This document shows positions 19,172 to 27,708 of a stretch of 64,000 nucleotides of DNA, one piece after another. A model generated the notes under the pieces. The model did no database searches, was not told where the DNA came from, and worked only from the letters and a program-made list of their open reading frames with translations. Position 1 is the stretch's first letter, and each line of letters begins with the position of its first letter. Both the position numbers and the translations under genes were made by a program. The DNA is from Nitrospinaceae bacterium (lineage in GTDB: Bacteria; Nitrospinota; Nitrospinia; Nitrospinales; Nitrospinaceae), in NCBI GenBank assembly GCA_024644405.1, contig JAHELC010000004.1, positions 116,324-180,323 of the forward strand, given 5' to 3'.

Positions 19172-20467
19172 TCAGGTTTTTACCGCCTTTACCTGGCGGG
19201 CCAATAACCAGATGGCGACAAAAGATAACAGGAAATAAATTGCGGTAAAAAAGAAAAAGGGGATGATAAGTCCCGGCATCGGAGTTACCGCTTCTGATAC
19301 TTTCATTACCTTGTAGATAATCCAGGGTTGACGACCTACTTCCGTGACCACCCAGCCCGCTTCCAATGCAATGAAACCCAGTGGAATCGACAGTGCCAGG
19401 CACTTCAGATACCGGGTATGAAAAATCCAGTCCGGATTTTTTATCACACATAGAAAATATATTGCTGAAAGAAAAAAAAGAAGGGAACCCAGTCCAACCA
19501 TAATCTGAAAGGCAAAATGGACCACAGCAACCGGGGGATGATTCTCTTCCGGAAAGGCATCGAGCCCGGTAACCTCTGCGTTAATATCGTGATGGGCCAA
19601 AAAACTGAGCATCTTTGGAATATAGATTCCAAATTTGACCGTTTTCTCTTTTTGAAAAGGTATGCCGCCGATTAAAAGTGGAGCTTCCTTTAGAGTTTTA
19701 AATTGCGCATGCATGGCTGCAACTTTTTCCGGTTGATGTTGGGTCAGGTGCCTCGAAAGAAAATCTCCGCTCAAGGGCTGGAGTAGTGCGGCCAGCGCTC
19801 CGAAGGTCAGGGCGATTTTCAGGGCAACTTGATGAAAAAGCACTCCTTTTTTCTTGAGGAGCATGAAGGCATGAATCCCCGCTACTGCAAATCCGGTGGC
19901 AGCAAAGGCGGCAATTGTCATGTGAATTCCCTGGTGGAGTGAAGCATTGTTGAACATGGCAGCGTAGGGATCAATGTTAATGAATTTGCCGTCGACCCAG
20001 TCGAACCCTTGCGGACTGTTCATCCAGCCATTGGCGCAAATAACGATAAGCCCAGAGGCCGCCCCTGCAAATCCCATCACAAGTCCCGCGCTCCAGTGAA
20101 GCCAGCGTTGGATCTTGTCCCAACCATAAAGGTAAAGCCCTAGAGCAATAGCTTCCAGAAAAAACGCGACTCCTTCCCACGAAAAAGGCAGGCCAATGAT
20201 GGGACCTGCCAACTCCATAAACTTTGGAAACAGCAAGCCCAACTCAAATGATAAGACCGTACCGGAGACCGCACCTATGGCAAAAAAAATCGCGACTCCT
20301 TTCAACCAGGCTCGCGTCAACTCGAGGTAAACTTGTTGGCCGGTGCGCAACCATTTCCAATGGGCTACGGCCATGAAAAATGGCATCGCGATACCAATAC
20401 ACGAAAATATGATATGGAACCCAAGTGAGACGGCCATTTGAGAACGTGCTGCCAATAGATCCATCAT
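19172..20467 (-). CDS. cydA: Cytochrome bd quinol oxidase subunit I, short Q-loop type
   Basis: 431 aa. The haem b595 ligand is H18 (SLGFHIIF). Acidic residues of the oxygen-site channel are in WEGVAFFLEAIALGLYLYGW (E98, E105). The haem b558 ligands are the histidine of ASLHQGIHMTIAAF (about 178-182) and the methionine of HFAFQIMVGLG (about 327). GRQPW, the family signature, is present near the C terminus. The quinol loop after helix 6 is short compared with the 522-residue E. coli protein, as in 'CIO'-type oxidases. ATG 20467 has AGGA about 10 nt upstream; a second ATG follows at 20464. First gene of the cydAB unit. Confidence 0.93.
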   Translation of the reverse strand: MMDLLAARSQMAVSLGFHIIFSCIGIAMPFFMAVAHWKWLRTGQQVYLELTRAWLKGVAIFFAIGAVSGTVLSFELGLLFPKFMELAGPIIGLPFSWEGVAFFLEAIALGLYLYGWDKIQRWLHWSAGLVMGFAGAASGLIVICANGWMNSPQGFDWVDGKFINIDPYAAMFNNASLHQGIHMTIAAFAATGFAVAGIHAFMLLKKKGVLFHQVALKIALTFGALAALLQPLSGDFLSRHLTQHQPEKVAAMHAQFKTLKEAPLLIGGIPFQKEKTVKFGIYIPKMLSFLAHHDINAEVTGLDAFPEENHPPVAVVHFAFQIMVGLGSLLFFLSAIYFLCVIKNPDWIFHTRYLKCLALSIPLGFIALEAGWVVTEVGRQPWIIYKVMKVSEAVTPMPGLIIPFFFFTAIYFLLSFVAIWLLARQVKAVKT

Positions 20468-21228
20468 GTGAACGTGTTCCTGAAATTTGTTGAATATAAT
20501 GTGTTCGGGTGACGAAAAACCCCATTCTAGAACAATGAATCAGGGAATAATCAGAAAATACTTTTACTGGTGGATAGTCTGATTTTCATTGTGTTGATTA
20601 TACCCTTATATCCAGAAGGTATTTTAATCCTATTTTAGATTTTCAACAAAAGTCGGGATTATTGCAGTAAGGGTTATTGACGGAGTCCGATTTTTTCAAG
20701 AACCGGGGTTTCCGGGAATTGTTCCCATTCCAACTGTGCGCTGATAGTAAACCAGGCTGAAAGTAACAGGAACTATGATACTTGTAATGGCAGTCCCTGT
20801 TATTCGCGTTTTTAATAACAAATACAACTCGTGGGGGCGAGTCGTCTGGCCGAAACAGTTTAAACGTAATTCTTCTCATCCATGCATTACAGGCATCGGG
20901 GGATGTAGAGGGCCAAAAATCGGATTGCATCGTGGACCCGAGAGCCGCACAAGCAAGAAAGCCGTGACCTCCCCCCCTCATAACTGGGAAATGAGTTGTC
21001 AGGCCCCCTTCCGGGCATTAACCTGATAGAGTAGATAAAGTGTTCTAACTTAAGGGCCAGGTTCGCCCGGGATTCCTGTGATGGCACAATTCACAAATAT
21101 TTTACAAATTTTTCCAACCTGTCTGACCTCGGAGATGGCCGGATTTCGTAGATTGGAACAAAGACATGGGTGATGCATTTGAAGCCACCCTTTTGTCCGA
21201 ATCATCTACTTAATAAGGAGTCAGACCA
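20468..21228. other. Intergenic region between divergent cydA and vWA operon; no gene recognised
   Basis: 761 bp between divergent units. It must contain the promoters for cydAB and for the vWA/two-component operon, but I cannot pick convincing -35/-10 pairs. Frames here give low-complexity or implausible translations. Small hairpins exist (for example ACTCG/CGAGT at 20827-20842 and CTCAT/ATGAG near 20977-20996), without a recognisable riboswitch core. Confidence 0.5.
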
Positions 21229-22566
21229 ATGATCCAGTCCAAATTCAAATCATTTGTTTTGCTGATTGTGGCGGCGGTATTTATGACCGCCAGCGCCGAG
21301 GCGCGAACGATCGACCTCCAGGTGAACCTGGGAACCCCGGTGATGGAAGCCGGTAAGAACCAGAAAACGTTTTTGAAAATCGGCTTGAAGGGTTTCGACC
21401 TACCGCAGGAATCCGACCGGGCGCCGGTCAATCTGGCGATAGTGCTGGACCGTTCCGGGTCCATGGCCGGTGAGAAACTGGCGCGCGCCCGGGAGGCCGC
21501 GATCAAGGCGATCGGTCTTTTGCAATCCGGGGACATTGTTGCCGTGGTTACATACGACAGTGTGGTGAACGTGGTGGTTCCCGCGACGCGGGTCAGTGAC
21601 AAGCAGTCCATTTATCGGGCGATCCGCCGTATCAGGGATGGCGGCCGCACGGCGCTGTTTGCGGGGGTCAGCAAGGGGGCCGCGGAAGTGAGAAAATTTT
21701 TGGATCGGACCCGTGTCAACCGCGTGATCCTGCTCTCGGACGGGTTGGCCAATATCGGGCCGAGCACTCCCAGTGAACTGGGCCAATTGGGAGCGTCTCT
21801 GGGTAAGGAAGGCATCAGCGTGACCACCATCGGTTTGGGCCTTGGCTACAACGAAGACCTGATGACCCAGCTGGCCGGGATGAGCGACGGCCATCACGCC
21901 TTTGTTCAGAATTCCGCCGACCTGAACCGAATCTTTGCGGCTGAATTCAATACCGCGCTGACCGTTGTGGCGAACCAGTTCAACATCATCATCCGGTGCG
22001 CCGATTCCATTCGGCCGATCCGGGTACTGGGGCGGCAGGCGCAGATCATCGGCCAGGAGGTGCATATTAACCTCAATCAATTGTCCAGCAACCAGGAAAA
22101 ATATGTGATGCTGGAAGTCGAAGTGCCTCCGGGTATCGCAGGAGAGAAGATGGATCTCGCCTCGGTCGACGTTTCCTATCTCGATCTGCAAACCCGGAAA
22201 CGGGATTCACTGCAGGAGTCGGTTTCCGTCAACTTCAGCAAGGCGCGCGAAGAGGTGAAGAAGGCGGTCAACCAGCCGGTCATGGATTCTGCGGCGGAAC
22301 AGGTCGTGAATGAATTGAGCAAGGAAGCCGTTGAACTGCGCGATCAGGGCAAACCGGAAGCTGCGAAAGATTTATTGAAGAACAGTCTCAAAAGCCTGGT
22401 AGGAGACTTGGAAAGTAGTGGCGCCGCTTCTTCTCCTCGCGTCCAGGAACTGGAAGAGGAAGTTCTTCAGGATGCCGATGAACTGGACGACAATCGTATG
22501 TGGAATAAGAAACGCAAGTCCATGAGAGAGCGCCAGTTCAAGTACGATAACCAGCAGAAGTATTGA
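21229..22566 (+). CDS. Exported von Willebrand factor A (vWA) domain protein
   Basis: 445 aa. A signal peptide covers about residues 1-25 (FVLLIVAAVFMTASAEA). The vWA domain spans about 65-240 with an intact metal-ion-dependent adhesion site: D74-x-S76-x-S78 (VLDRSGSMAG), T141 and D171 (ILLSDGLANIG). A beta-rich segment follows (about 245-330), then an acidic helical C terminus. This is the Mg2+-binding, protein-interaction type of vWA; the function is unknown. AAGGAG about 9 nt before the ATG supports the start. The next gene is a sensor kinase 70 bp downstream in the same direction, with a GC-rich hairpin (22577-22607) between them. Confidence 0.87.
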   Translation: MIQSKFKSFVLLIVAAVFMTASAEARTIDLQVNLGTPVMEAGKNQKTFLKIGLKGFDLPQESDRAPVNLAIVLDRSGSMAGEKLARAREAAIKAIGLLQSGDIVAVVTYDSVVNVVVPATRVSDKQSIYRAIRRIRDGGRTALFAGVSKGAAEVRKFLDRTRVNRVILLSDGLANIGPSTPSELGQLGASLGKEGISVTTIGLGLGYNEDLMTQLAGMSDGHHAFVQNSADLNRIFAAEFNTALTVVANQFNIIIRCADSIRPIRVLGRQAQIIGQEVHINLNQLSSNQEKYVMLEVEVPPGIAGEKMDLASVDVSYLDLQTRKRDSLQESVSVNFSKAREEVKKAVNQPVMDSAAEQVVNELSKEAVELRDQGKPEAAKDLLKNSLKSLVGDLESSGAASSPRVQELEEEVLQDADELDDNRMWNKKRKSMRERQFKYDNQQKY

Positions 22567-22636
22567 ACCGGATGTCCCCTCGGGAGGCACGCGCTGTCTC
22601 CCGGGGGAGATCTGAATTGAAAGGCAGAACCGAATC

Positions 22637-24259
22637 TTGAAAACCAAGGCTCTGGCGGTCCTTCTATTGATTGTACTGATCCCCCTCGTTCTCCTCGGGT
22701 GGTTGGGAATTCGTGTTTTAAGGGATCAGCAGAGCCTGCACGATCACCAGATTCAGACATTGATCACCTCACAACTCCAGGCAGTGGACCAATCCATTGG
22801 GCAGTATTTCAAAACATTGGAAACCGAATTTCCCAAAGAAGCCGAGGGTCTTTCCAGGGACCCGGCGGCGGTGCGTGCGTTCCTGCGCGGAAAACCGGAT
22901 GTCCGGCAGATGTTGATTTTCGACAGCGGTTATCAACGGGTGTTTCCTCCCGGTGACTCGCCGCTGACCCGGATGGAGCGACGGTTTCTGGAACGGGCCG
23001 GCGCGGTTTTAAACCGCCTGGAGCCAGAGGCACTCAGCGCGGCGAAGTCGGGCGTCACTCCGGTTCCCGGCAGTGGTCCTGTGCTATCGCAAAAAGCAGT
23101 TTCGGTCGGGCCTGGGGATACGCGGCAGGATTTACAGGGCTGGCAAGTCTGGTATTCCGGTGCGGAGATGAATCAATTATTCTGGTGGCGGGACGCAACC
23201 CGCCATTGGATCGGATTCGAACTGGATCCCGTTCGTTTGCAGGCCAATATCATCGGACTGCTGCCCGCAACCGGGGGACCCGAGGACCGCCTGGGAGAAG
23301 CCCGTATCCGGCTGGTCGATTCCGCGGGTACGGTGGTCTATCAATGGGGCCGGTTCGAACCGGAAGGCGACCCCGCGCATCAATTGTCCCTGAGTCCTCC
23401 GCTGGGAAGCTGGAAGCTGGAATATTTCAGTTCCGGTCTCGGCCAGGGTGCGGATTTGAATTGGTTCAACGTGGCAGTCGCCTTGACTGCAGTCGGTGCG
23501 GCTTTGTTCGGCCTGGCCTTCTACCTTTATCGGGAACACACGCGCGAGATGAATCTCGCCGAACAGCGGGTGAATTTCGTCAACCAGGTGTCCCACGAGT
23601 TGAAAACCCCGTTGACCAACATCCGGTTGTATGCCGAGTTGCTGGGAGAGAACCCGCGGGAGGAGGACTCGGCAGAAGCGGGGAAATTCCGGCGATACCT
23701 GGAAGTGATCACTGCCGAAAGCCATCGCCTTTCCCGGCTCATTGGGAACGTTCTCAATTTTGCGCGGTCCAAAAAGGACCGTCTGGTTCTGCGCCGCGAG
23801 ACGGGCCAGGTCGATACAATCATCAAAGCCGCCCTCAACATGTTCGCTCCTTCGTTGAAAGCCAAGGGGGTCAAGATTCATTTTCAGGCGGGAGCGGGAG
23901 ACCGCGTCGAAGTTGACCCGGACGCGCTCGAACAGATCCTCAACAACCTGTTCAGCAACACCGAAAAATACGGGACCTCCGGGGGCCGGCTGGATATCCA
24001 AAGCGGGCGCAATGGCGACCACACTTTCATTATTGTGCGGGATTATGGCCCCGGAGTTTCTAAAAGAGACACCGAACGCATTTTCCAACCGTTTTACAGG
24101 ACCCACTCCCGCCTCACCGACGGGGTGACCGGTACCGGGATCGGGTTGAGCATTGCCCGCGATTTAGCCCGACTGCATGGAGGCGACCTCACCCTGGTGC
24201 CAGTGGACCGGGGGGCCTGTTTTAAAATTGAACTGCACACACCTGCGAGGCCGGCATGA
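22637..24259 (+). CDS. Membrane sensor histidine kinase
   Basis: 540 aa. One N-terminal helix (about 5-27), a periplasmic sensing region of about 250 residues without a recognised fold, a second helix near 281-303, then HisKA with phospho-acceptor H320 (QVSHELKTPLTNIRLY) and an HATPase domain (N-box NNLFSNTEKYG, G1 VRDYGPGVS, G2 GTGIGLSIA). No HAMP linker is obvious. The only plausible start codon after the in-frame stop at 22613 is TTG 22637, with AAGG about 13 nt upstream, so initiation is probably weak. The last 4 nt overlap the response-regulator start. The vWA gene upstream is likely part of the same operon and may feed the sensor (inferred). Confidence 0.9.
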   Translation: MKTKALAVLLLIVLIPLVLLGWLGIRVLRDQQSLHDHQIQTLITSQLQAVDQSIGQYFKTLETEFPKEAEGLSRDPAAVRAFLRGKPDVRQMLIFDSGYQRVFPPGDSPLTRMERRFLERAGAVLNRLEPEALSAAKSGVTPVPGSGPVLSQKAVSVGPGDTRQDLQGWQVWYSGAEMNQLFWWRDATRHWIGFELDPVRLQANIIGLLPATGGPEDRLGEARIRLVDSAGTVVYQWGRFEPEGDPAHQLSLSPPLGSWKLEYFSSGLGQGADLNWFNVAVALTAVGAALFGLAFYLYREHTREMNLAEQRVNFVNQVSHELKTPLTNIRLYAELLGENPREEDSAEAGKFRRYLEVITAESHRLSRLIGNVLNFARSKKDRLVLRRETGQVDTIIKAALNMFAPSLKAKGVKIHFQAGAGDRVEVDPDALEQILNNLFSNTEKYGTSGGRLDIQSGRNGDHTFIIVRDYGPGVSKRDTERIFQPFYRTHSRLTDGVTGTGIGLSIARDLARLHGGDLTLVPVDRGACFKIELHTPARPA

Positions 24260-24942
24260 AAATTTTAATCGCGGAGGACGATCAATACATCCGGGAAGGA
24301 TTGCGCGATCTTCTCGAAGCCGAAGGCTACCAAACCGTTTTGGCAGTGGATGGCGCCGAAGCGGTGGCAAAATATCATGCGGCGTCTCCGCACCTGGTTC
24401 TGCTCGATATCATGATGCCGGGTAAAGACGGTTACACGGTGTGCCGGGAGATTCGCGGCCACAGCAGCCAGGTGCCGGTTATTTTCCTGAGCGCGAAATC
24501 CGAGGAGATCGACCGGGTGATCGGCCTGGAACTCGGGGCGGACGATTACATCATGAAACCCTTCGGCACGCGTGAAGTGGTGGCTCGAATCCGCGCGGTC
24601 ACCCGGCGGTGCCTGGCCAATCAACCGGGAGAGGGCAAGGCGCGGGTGTTGAAACTGGGCGACCTCGAAGTTTATCCCGAAGAGTTGCGGGCGAGGAGAG
24701 AGGAACTCCGGATCGATCTGAGTCTCAGGGACGTGAGTATTCTCGTACTGCTGCACGACAACCGGGGCAAGGTGGTGGACCGCAACACCCTGTTCGACCA
24801 CTGCTGGGGGCAAAATTACCTGCCCAACAGCCGTACCCTCGATCAGCACATTTCCAAACTCCGCAAGCTGGTCGAAAAGGACCCGCAAAACCCCGAAATC
24901 ATCCGTACCGTTCACGGCGTCGGTTACCGCTACGACTCCTAA
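24256..24942 (+). CDS. OmpR/PhoB-family response regulator
   Basis: 228 aa. The receiver domain has acidic pocket EDD (7-9), phospho-acceptor D51 (LVLLDIMMPGKDGY), the conserved serine in FLSAKSEE and lysine in IMKPFG. The C-terminal winged helix (about 130-228) ends with SRTLDQHISKLRKLVEKD and TVHGVGYRYDS, typical of the OmpR/PhoB DNA-binding domain. The start overlaps the kinase stop by 4 nt (ATGA), so kinase and regulator are a cognate pair. The last 4 nt overlap the convergent TetR-family gene. Target genes are unknown. Confidence 0.93.
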   Translation: MKILIAEDDQYIREGLRDLLEAEGYQTVLAVDGAEAVAKYHAASPHLVLLDIMMPGKDGYTVCREIRGHSSQVPVIFLSAKSEEIDRVIGLELGADDYIMKPFGTREVVARIRAVTRRCLANQPGEGKARVLKLGDLEVYPEELRARREELRIDLSLRDVSILVLLHDNRGKVVDRNTLFDHCWGQNYLPNSRTLDQHISKLRKLVEKDPQNPEIIRTVHGVGYRYDS

Positions 24943-25640
24943 CCCGCGGGTTTCTCGCGGATCATCGAACTGAGCAGGTTGTGGATTTCGATGACCATGC
25001 GGTTGAATATGCCTGCCAGGGGCAATAGCGTGAGTCCGAATAAAGGAATCATCAGGTTGAGACACAGTTCCACCAGGCGCCGGGTATTTTTTTGTTCCCG
25101 GGATCCGTCCAGAGACCAGAACAATACGATCGCCAGATTGAACAACCACAAAAGCCGGGGCAGGAAAGGGCGAAGCGAAGAGGAGACTTTCAAATCACTG
25201 CCCTCCACCGCCTCACCAATCAAGGCCGTTGCATCATTTCTCAGGGAAGACATTTCGGCTGAAAACGGTGAAAGCGGATGAGCGGGGTGAATCCCGGCCT
25301 GGGTCAGGACCACAAACAGCTCTCGATGTCCGGATAATAGGTCCAACCGGTGAAACTGGAGGTCTAAAAACCGGGCTTTGAAACTCCGTGTCCGGCGGCA
25401 GGTCTCCCGATTCCGGATTTCTGCCTCCCGCTGTGAGCGGACGAACACCTCCAGAATCATCTCCTCCTTGGATTGGAAATAATAATAAGCATTCCCGACA
25501 GACACTCCGGCGCGTTTGGCAATATCCCGCATCGTGGCTCTACCGTACCCCTTGTCTCTAAATTGCTCCAGGGCGGCCTTTAAAATACCTTCCCGGGTTT
25601 TCTGAGCTTTTACAGTTTTCTGAGATATTTCAGGAGGCAT
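24939..25640 (-). CDS. TetR/AcrR-family transcriptional repressor
   Basis: 233 aa from ATG 25640. The N-terminal helix-turn-helix is clear: REGILKAALEQFRDKGYG, then MRDIAKRAGVSVGNAYYYF, followed by SKEEMILEVF. The C-terminal half is a helical ligand-binding domain, diverged as usual. The frame extends to ATG 25673, but a near-consensus promoter ends at that codon (-10 at 25674-25679), so the mRNA would start downstream of it and 25640 is preferred; neither start has a strong ribosome-binding site. Two identical 12-bp palindromes flank the promoter and are the likely autoregulatory operators. It is divergent from the COQ7-like gene, a probable target. Confidence 0.88.
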   Translation of the reverse strand: MPPEISQKTVKAQKTREGILKAALEQFRDKGYGRATMRDIAKRAGVSVGNAYYYFQSKEEMILEVFVRSQREAEIRNRETCRRTRSFKARFLDLQFHRLDLLSGHRELFVVLTQAGIHPAHPLSPFSAEMSSLRNDATALIGEAVEGSDLKVSSSLRPFLPRLLWLFNLAIVLFWSLDGSREQKNTRRLVELCLNLMIPLFGLTLLPLAGIFNRMVIEIHNLLSSMIREKPAG

Positions 25641-25660
25641 AGGTTTTTGCACTCTAAATT

Positions 25661-25672
25661 TGAACATGTTCA
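25661..25672. promoter_or_regulatory. Candidate TetR operator 1 (TGAACATGTTCA)
   Basis: Perfect 12-bp palindrome immediately downstream of the tetR -10 box, covering the expected transcription start. An identical copy lies 52 bp away (25713-25724), about five helical turns, on the other side of the promoter. Placement beside a TetR-family gene suggests its binding site; no binding data. Confidence 0.6.
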
Positions 25673-25673
25673 T

Positions 25674-25702
25674 ATTTTAAGTACAATTAAATCAATAGTC
25701 AA
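25674..25702 (-). promoter_or_regulatory. Sigma-70-type promoter of the tetR-family gene
   Basis: On the minus strand: -35 TTGACT (complement of 25697-25702), 17-bp spacer, -10 TAAAAT (complement of 25674-25679). The start point would fall near 25667, inside operator 1, leaving a leader of about 27 nt to ATG 25640. Confidence 0.65.
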
Positions 25703-25712
25703 ATAAAATATT

Positions 25713-25724
25713 TGAACATGTTCA
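25713..25724. promoter_or_regulatory. Candidate TetR operator 2 (TGAACATGTTCA)
   Basis: Second copy of the palindrome; with flanking bases it is a 16-bp perfect palindrome (25711-25726). It lies upstream of the tetR -35 box and about 32 bp before a TATAAT (25756-25761) that may be the -10 of the divergent COQ7-like gene, so one site could serve both genes. Confidence 0.6.
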
Positions 25725-25883
25725 AAATAATGCTTCCAATTCAATTTAAACTGCCTATAATGGGTATATTAACAAATTGTTTCTGAAAGTAATCGGAACT
25801 GAATTGGGGAAGAGGAGGTAGGCCCTTTGGGTTGATCTGTAGCAATGTTCTGTCCCCTGTTGAAGTTTGAAGAGGAGGGACCC

Positions 25884-26567
25884 ATGAGAGATTCCAATCA
25901 TCCTGCATGGAGTACGGTTTGGGACGACAGTCCTTTGGGCTTGGTGGCCTCGAAGCCGGGGTCAGCGCTGGCAACTGAGGTCTTGTCACCGGCTTTGGCC
26001 CGGGAGAAACTGATTCGTACCTTGAAGAACGCCTATTCCGGTGAGCTGGGAGCGATCAATGCCTACAAGGGTCATCAAAAATCAGTGAGTGATCCTGCCG
26101 AAATAAAGATGATCCACCGAATCGAGGTAGAGGAAATAGTCCATCGTGAACGGGTCGGAGAAATACTGTCCCTTCTGGGAGAAGCACCTTCCGTCCATCA
26201 GGAAAAAACGATGGGGTGGGTTGGAAAAACGCTGGGAATTTTGTGCTCGTGGAGTGGCTGGTTTGCTCCCATGTATGGGGCGGGGCTTCTGGAAAGCAGG
26301 AATATACGGGAGTATGAGGAGGCGGCCGAGTATGCCCTCGCGGCGGGTCATGTCGAATTTCTGGATGATCTGTTGTTAATGGCGGAGGTGGAGTGGGAGC
26401 ATGAACAATTTTTTAGAGAGAAATGCCGCACTCATTTTCTGTACTCCTGGTTTCCAAAGTGGCCCGCCCCACCCGCAAAGGAGACGATACGCGAGCCTTT
26501 TGCATGGATAGAATATCCCGAAGGCCGATTGAGCCATCACTTGAATGCCGCCGGTTTGACCCTGTAA
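25884..26567 (+). CDS. COQ7-like ferritin-fold di-iron protein
   Basis: 227 aa. Helical carboxylate-bridged di-iron protein: E54 in YSGELGAINAY, E84xxH87 in EVEEIVHRERV, E146/E147 in EYEEAAEY and E170xxH173 in AEVEWEHEQFF. Together with the central MYGAGLLE segment this pattern resembles demethoxyubiquinone hydroxylase (COQ7), though rubrerythrin-type relatives are also possible. ATG 25884 is preferred to the in-frame ATG 25845 because GGAGGG lies 4-5 nt upstream of it. It is divergent from the TetR gene and possibly controlled by it through the palindromes between them. The physiological substrate (quinone precursor, lipid or peroxide) is not determined. Confidence 0.75.
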   Translation: MRDSNHPAWSTVWDDSPLGLVASKPGSALATEVLSPALAREKLIRTLKNAYSGELGAINAYKGHQKSVSDPAEIKMIHRIEVEEIVHRERVGEILSLLGEAPSVHQEKTMGWVGKTLGILCSWSGWFAPMYGAGLLESRNIREYEEAAEYALAAGHVEFLDDLLLMAEVEWEHEQFFREKCRTHFLYSWFPKWPAPPAKETIREPFAWIEYPEGRLSHHLNAAGLTL

Positions 26568-26683
26568 TCGTCTAAGAGGAAAATAGAATCCGGTTTTGCT
26601 GGAGAGTCGATTTGAGGTGGGTGCGGTTACTGCCCGATTCCTATTTAAAAGGAGAGCTTTGCATAACACCCGGTTTTAAATAA

Positions 26684-26780
26684 TCCTCCCCTTACTGAGG
26701 GGAGGATACAGGTGGGGTGGGGTTTTCCGAGTTATGAAATACTATCTCCCCTGTATCCCCTCCTTCCTAAGGAGGGGAGA
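26684..26780. repeat. REP/BIME-like pair of palindromes
   Basis: Two GC-rich hairpins in opposite orientation: TCCTCCCC/GGGGAGGA (26684-26706, 7-nt loop) and CCCCTCCTT/AAGGAGGGG (26757-26777, 3-nt loop). The segments next to them, GGATACAGG (26704-26712) and CCTGTATCC (26750-26758), are also inverted copies, so the whole element can fold on itself. It lies between the 3' end of the COQ7-like gene and the 3' end of the TPR lipoprotein gene, a typical site for extragenic palindromes. Confidence 0.7.
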
Positions 26781-26818
26781 ACTATCGCGTAGCTATAAAT
26801 GTGATTCATGCAAAGGTC

Positions 26819-27544
26819 TCATTTAAAAGGCGGCTTGGTTCGGCGTTCCATTTCCTCTTCAGTGAGATTCATTCTCCCTTTTAGAAAGAGCAGCTTGTTT
26901 TCCGCAATTGAAATGGCCTGCTGGTTCCCGGTTTGTTTCCCGAGTTGCCGTGAGATGGCAATTTCTTTCAGGGATAGATCCCATTCCTTCATGTGCTCGT
27001 AAACACTGGCCAGGTTGAGGTGCGCCTGCAGGTGGTCGGGTTTCAAGGCGATGACTTTTCGATAATGCTCCGCAGTTTCCGGTAATTTTTGCAGGTACCA
27101 GTATTCCAGGGCAATTTTAAACTGAATTCCGGGATCGGTGGGTTTCAATTCCGCCGCTTTTTCGTACTCCAGAATGGCCAATTCATTTTTAAACGATTTG
27201 CCATAAGCCGAGGCCAACCCCAGCCGGGCGTCGAGGTGCTGGGGTTCGAGTTTCAACGCCTGTTGATAGGCTGCGACCGCTTCTTTACGTCGGTCCCATT
27301 CTTCATATACCGATCCCATCCGGAAATGAGCCGGAACGAATTGGGGATCGATTTCCAGTGCCTTGTTGAGAATATCAATGGCTTCTTCGAATGCACCGAT
27401 TTCCTGTTTCTGGAAAGCGTACTGAGTCAACGCTGCAGGATCGGTGACTCCACCGGGAATTACGGGATCCTCAATGTCTGCCTCGCATCCCGCCAGTACC
27501 AGAACAAACCCGAAACAAAGAATCTGGAAATACAGTTTTGACAT
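26819..27544 (-). CDS. TPR-repeat lipoprotein
   Basis: 241 aa. Signal peptide with lipobox LAGC (C20), predicting a lipid-anchored periplasmic protein. At least four tandem TPR units follow from about residue 40: AFEEAIDILNKALEIDPQF, RKEAVAAYQQALKLEPQ, ELAILEYEKAAELKPTDP and TAEHYRKVIALKPDHL. ATG 27544 is chosen over ATG 27550 because AAGGA sits 6 nt before it. It lies 164 bp downstream of gspD on the same strand. A pilotin-like or assembly role for the secretin is conceivable, since some pilotins are TPR lipoproteins, but this is inference from position only. Confidence 0.85.
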   Translation of the reverse strand: MSKLYFQILCFGFVLVLAGCEADIEDPVIPGGVTDPAALTQYAFQKQEIGAFEEAIDILNKALEIDPQFVPAHFRMGSVYEEWDRRKEAVAAYQQALKLEPQHLDARLGLASAYGKSFKNELAILEYEKAAELKPTDPGIQFKIALEYWYLQKLPETAEHYRKVIALKPDHLQAHLNLASVYEHMKEWDLSLKEIAISRQLGKQTGNQQAISIAENKLLFLKGRMNLTEEEMERRTKPPFK

Positions 27545-27708
27545 GTACATTCCTTAGACCCGCCCATCCCGCGACGGGACCCTGATGGCATCACCTGATG
27601 TGCAAATTTAAAGTAAGTGGGATTATAGATTAAATGCGGAAATATTCGAGTTAAAATTTGTTGGAAGCCGTATTTATTTTAGAATTTATTTTTGGGCGAA
27701 GATGAATC

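Noticed and set aside
20643..20981. Minus-strand frame of 112 codons in the cydA/vWA intergenic region
   Set aside because: No ribosome-binding site, unnatural composition (many C, N, P, S) and no family resemblance.
20821..21060. Possible riboswitch upstream of the vWA operon
   Set aside because: Small hairpins are present, but no conserved core of cyclic-di-GMP, cobalamin, SAM or other class could be matched by eye.
22577..22607. GC-rich 10-bp hairpin between the vWA and kinase genes
   Set aside because: No T-run follows; it may be an mRNA processing or stability element, but it is not a standard terminator.
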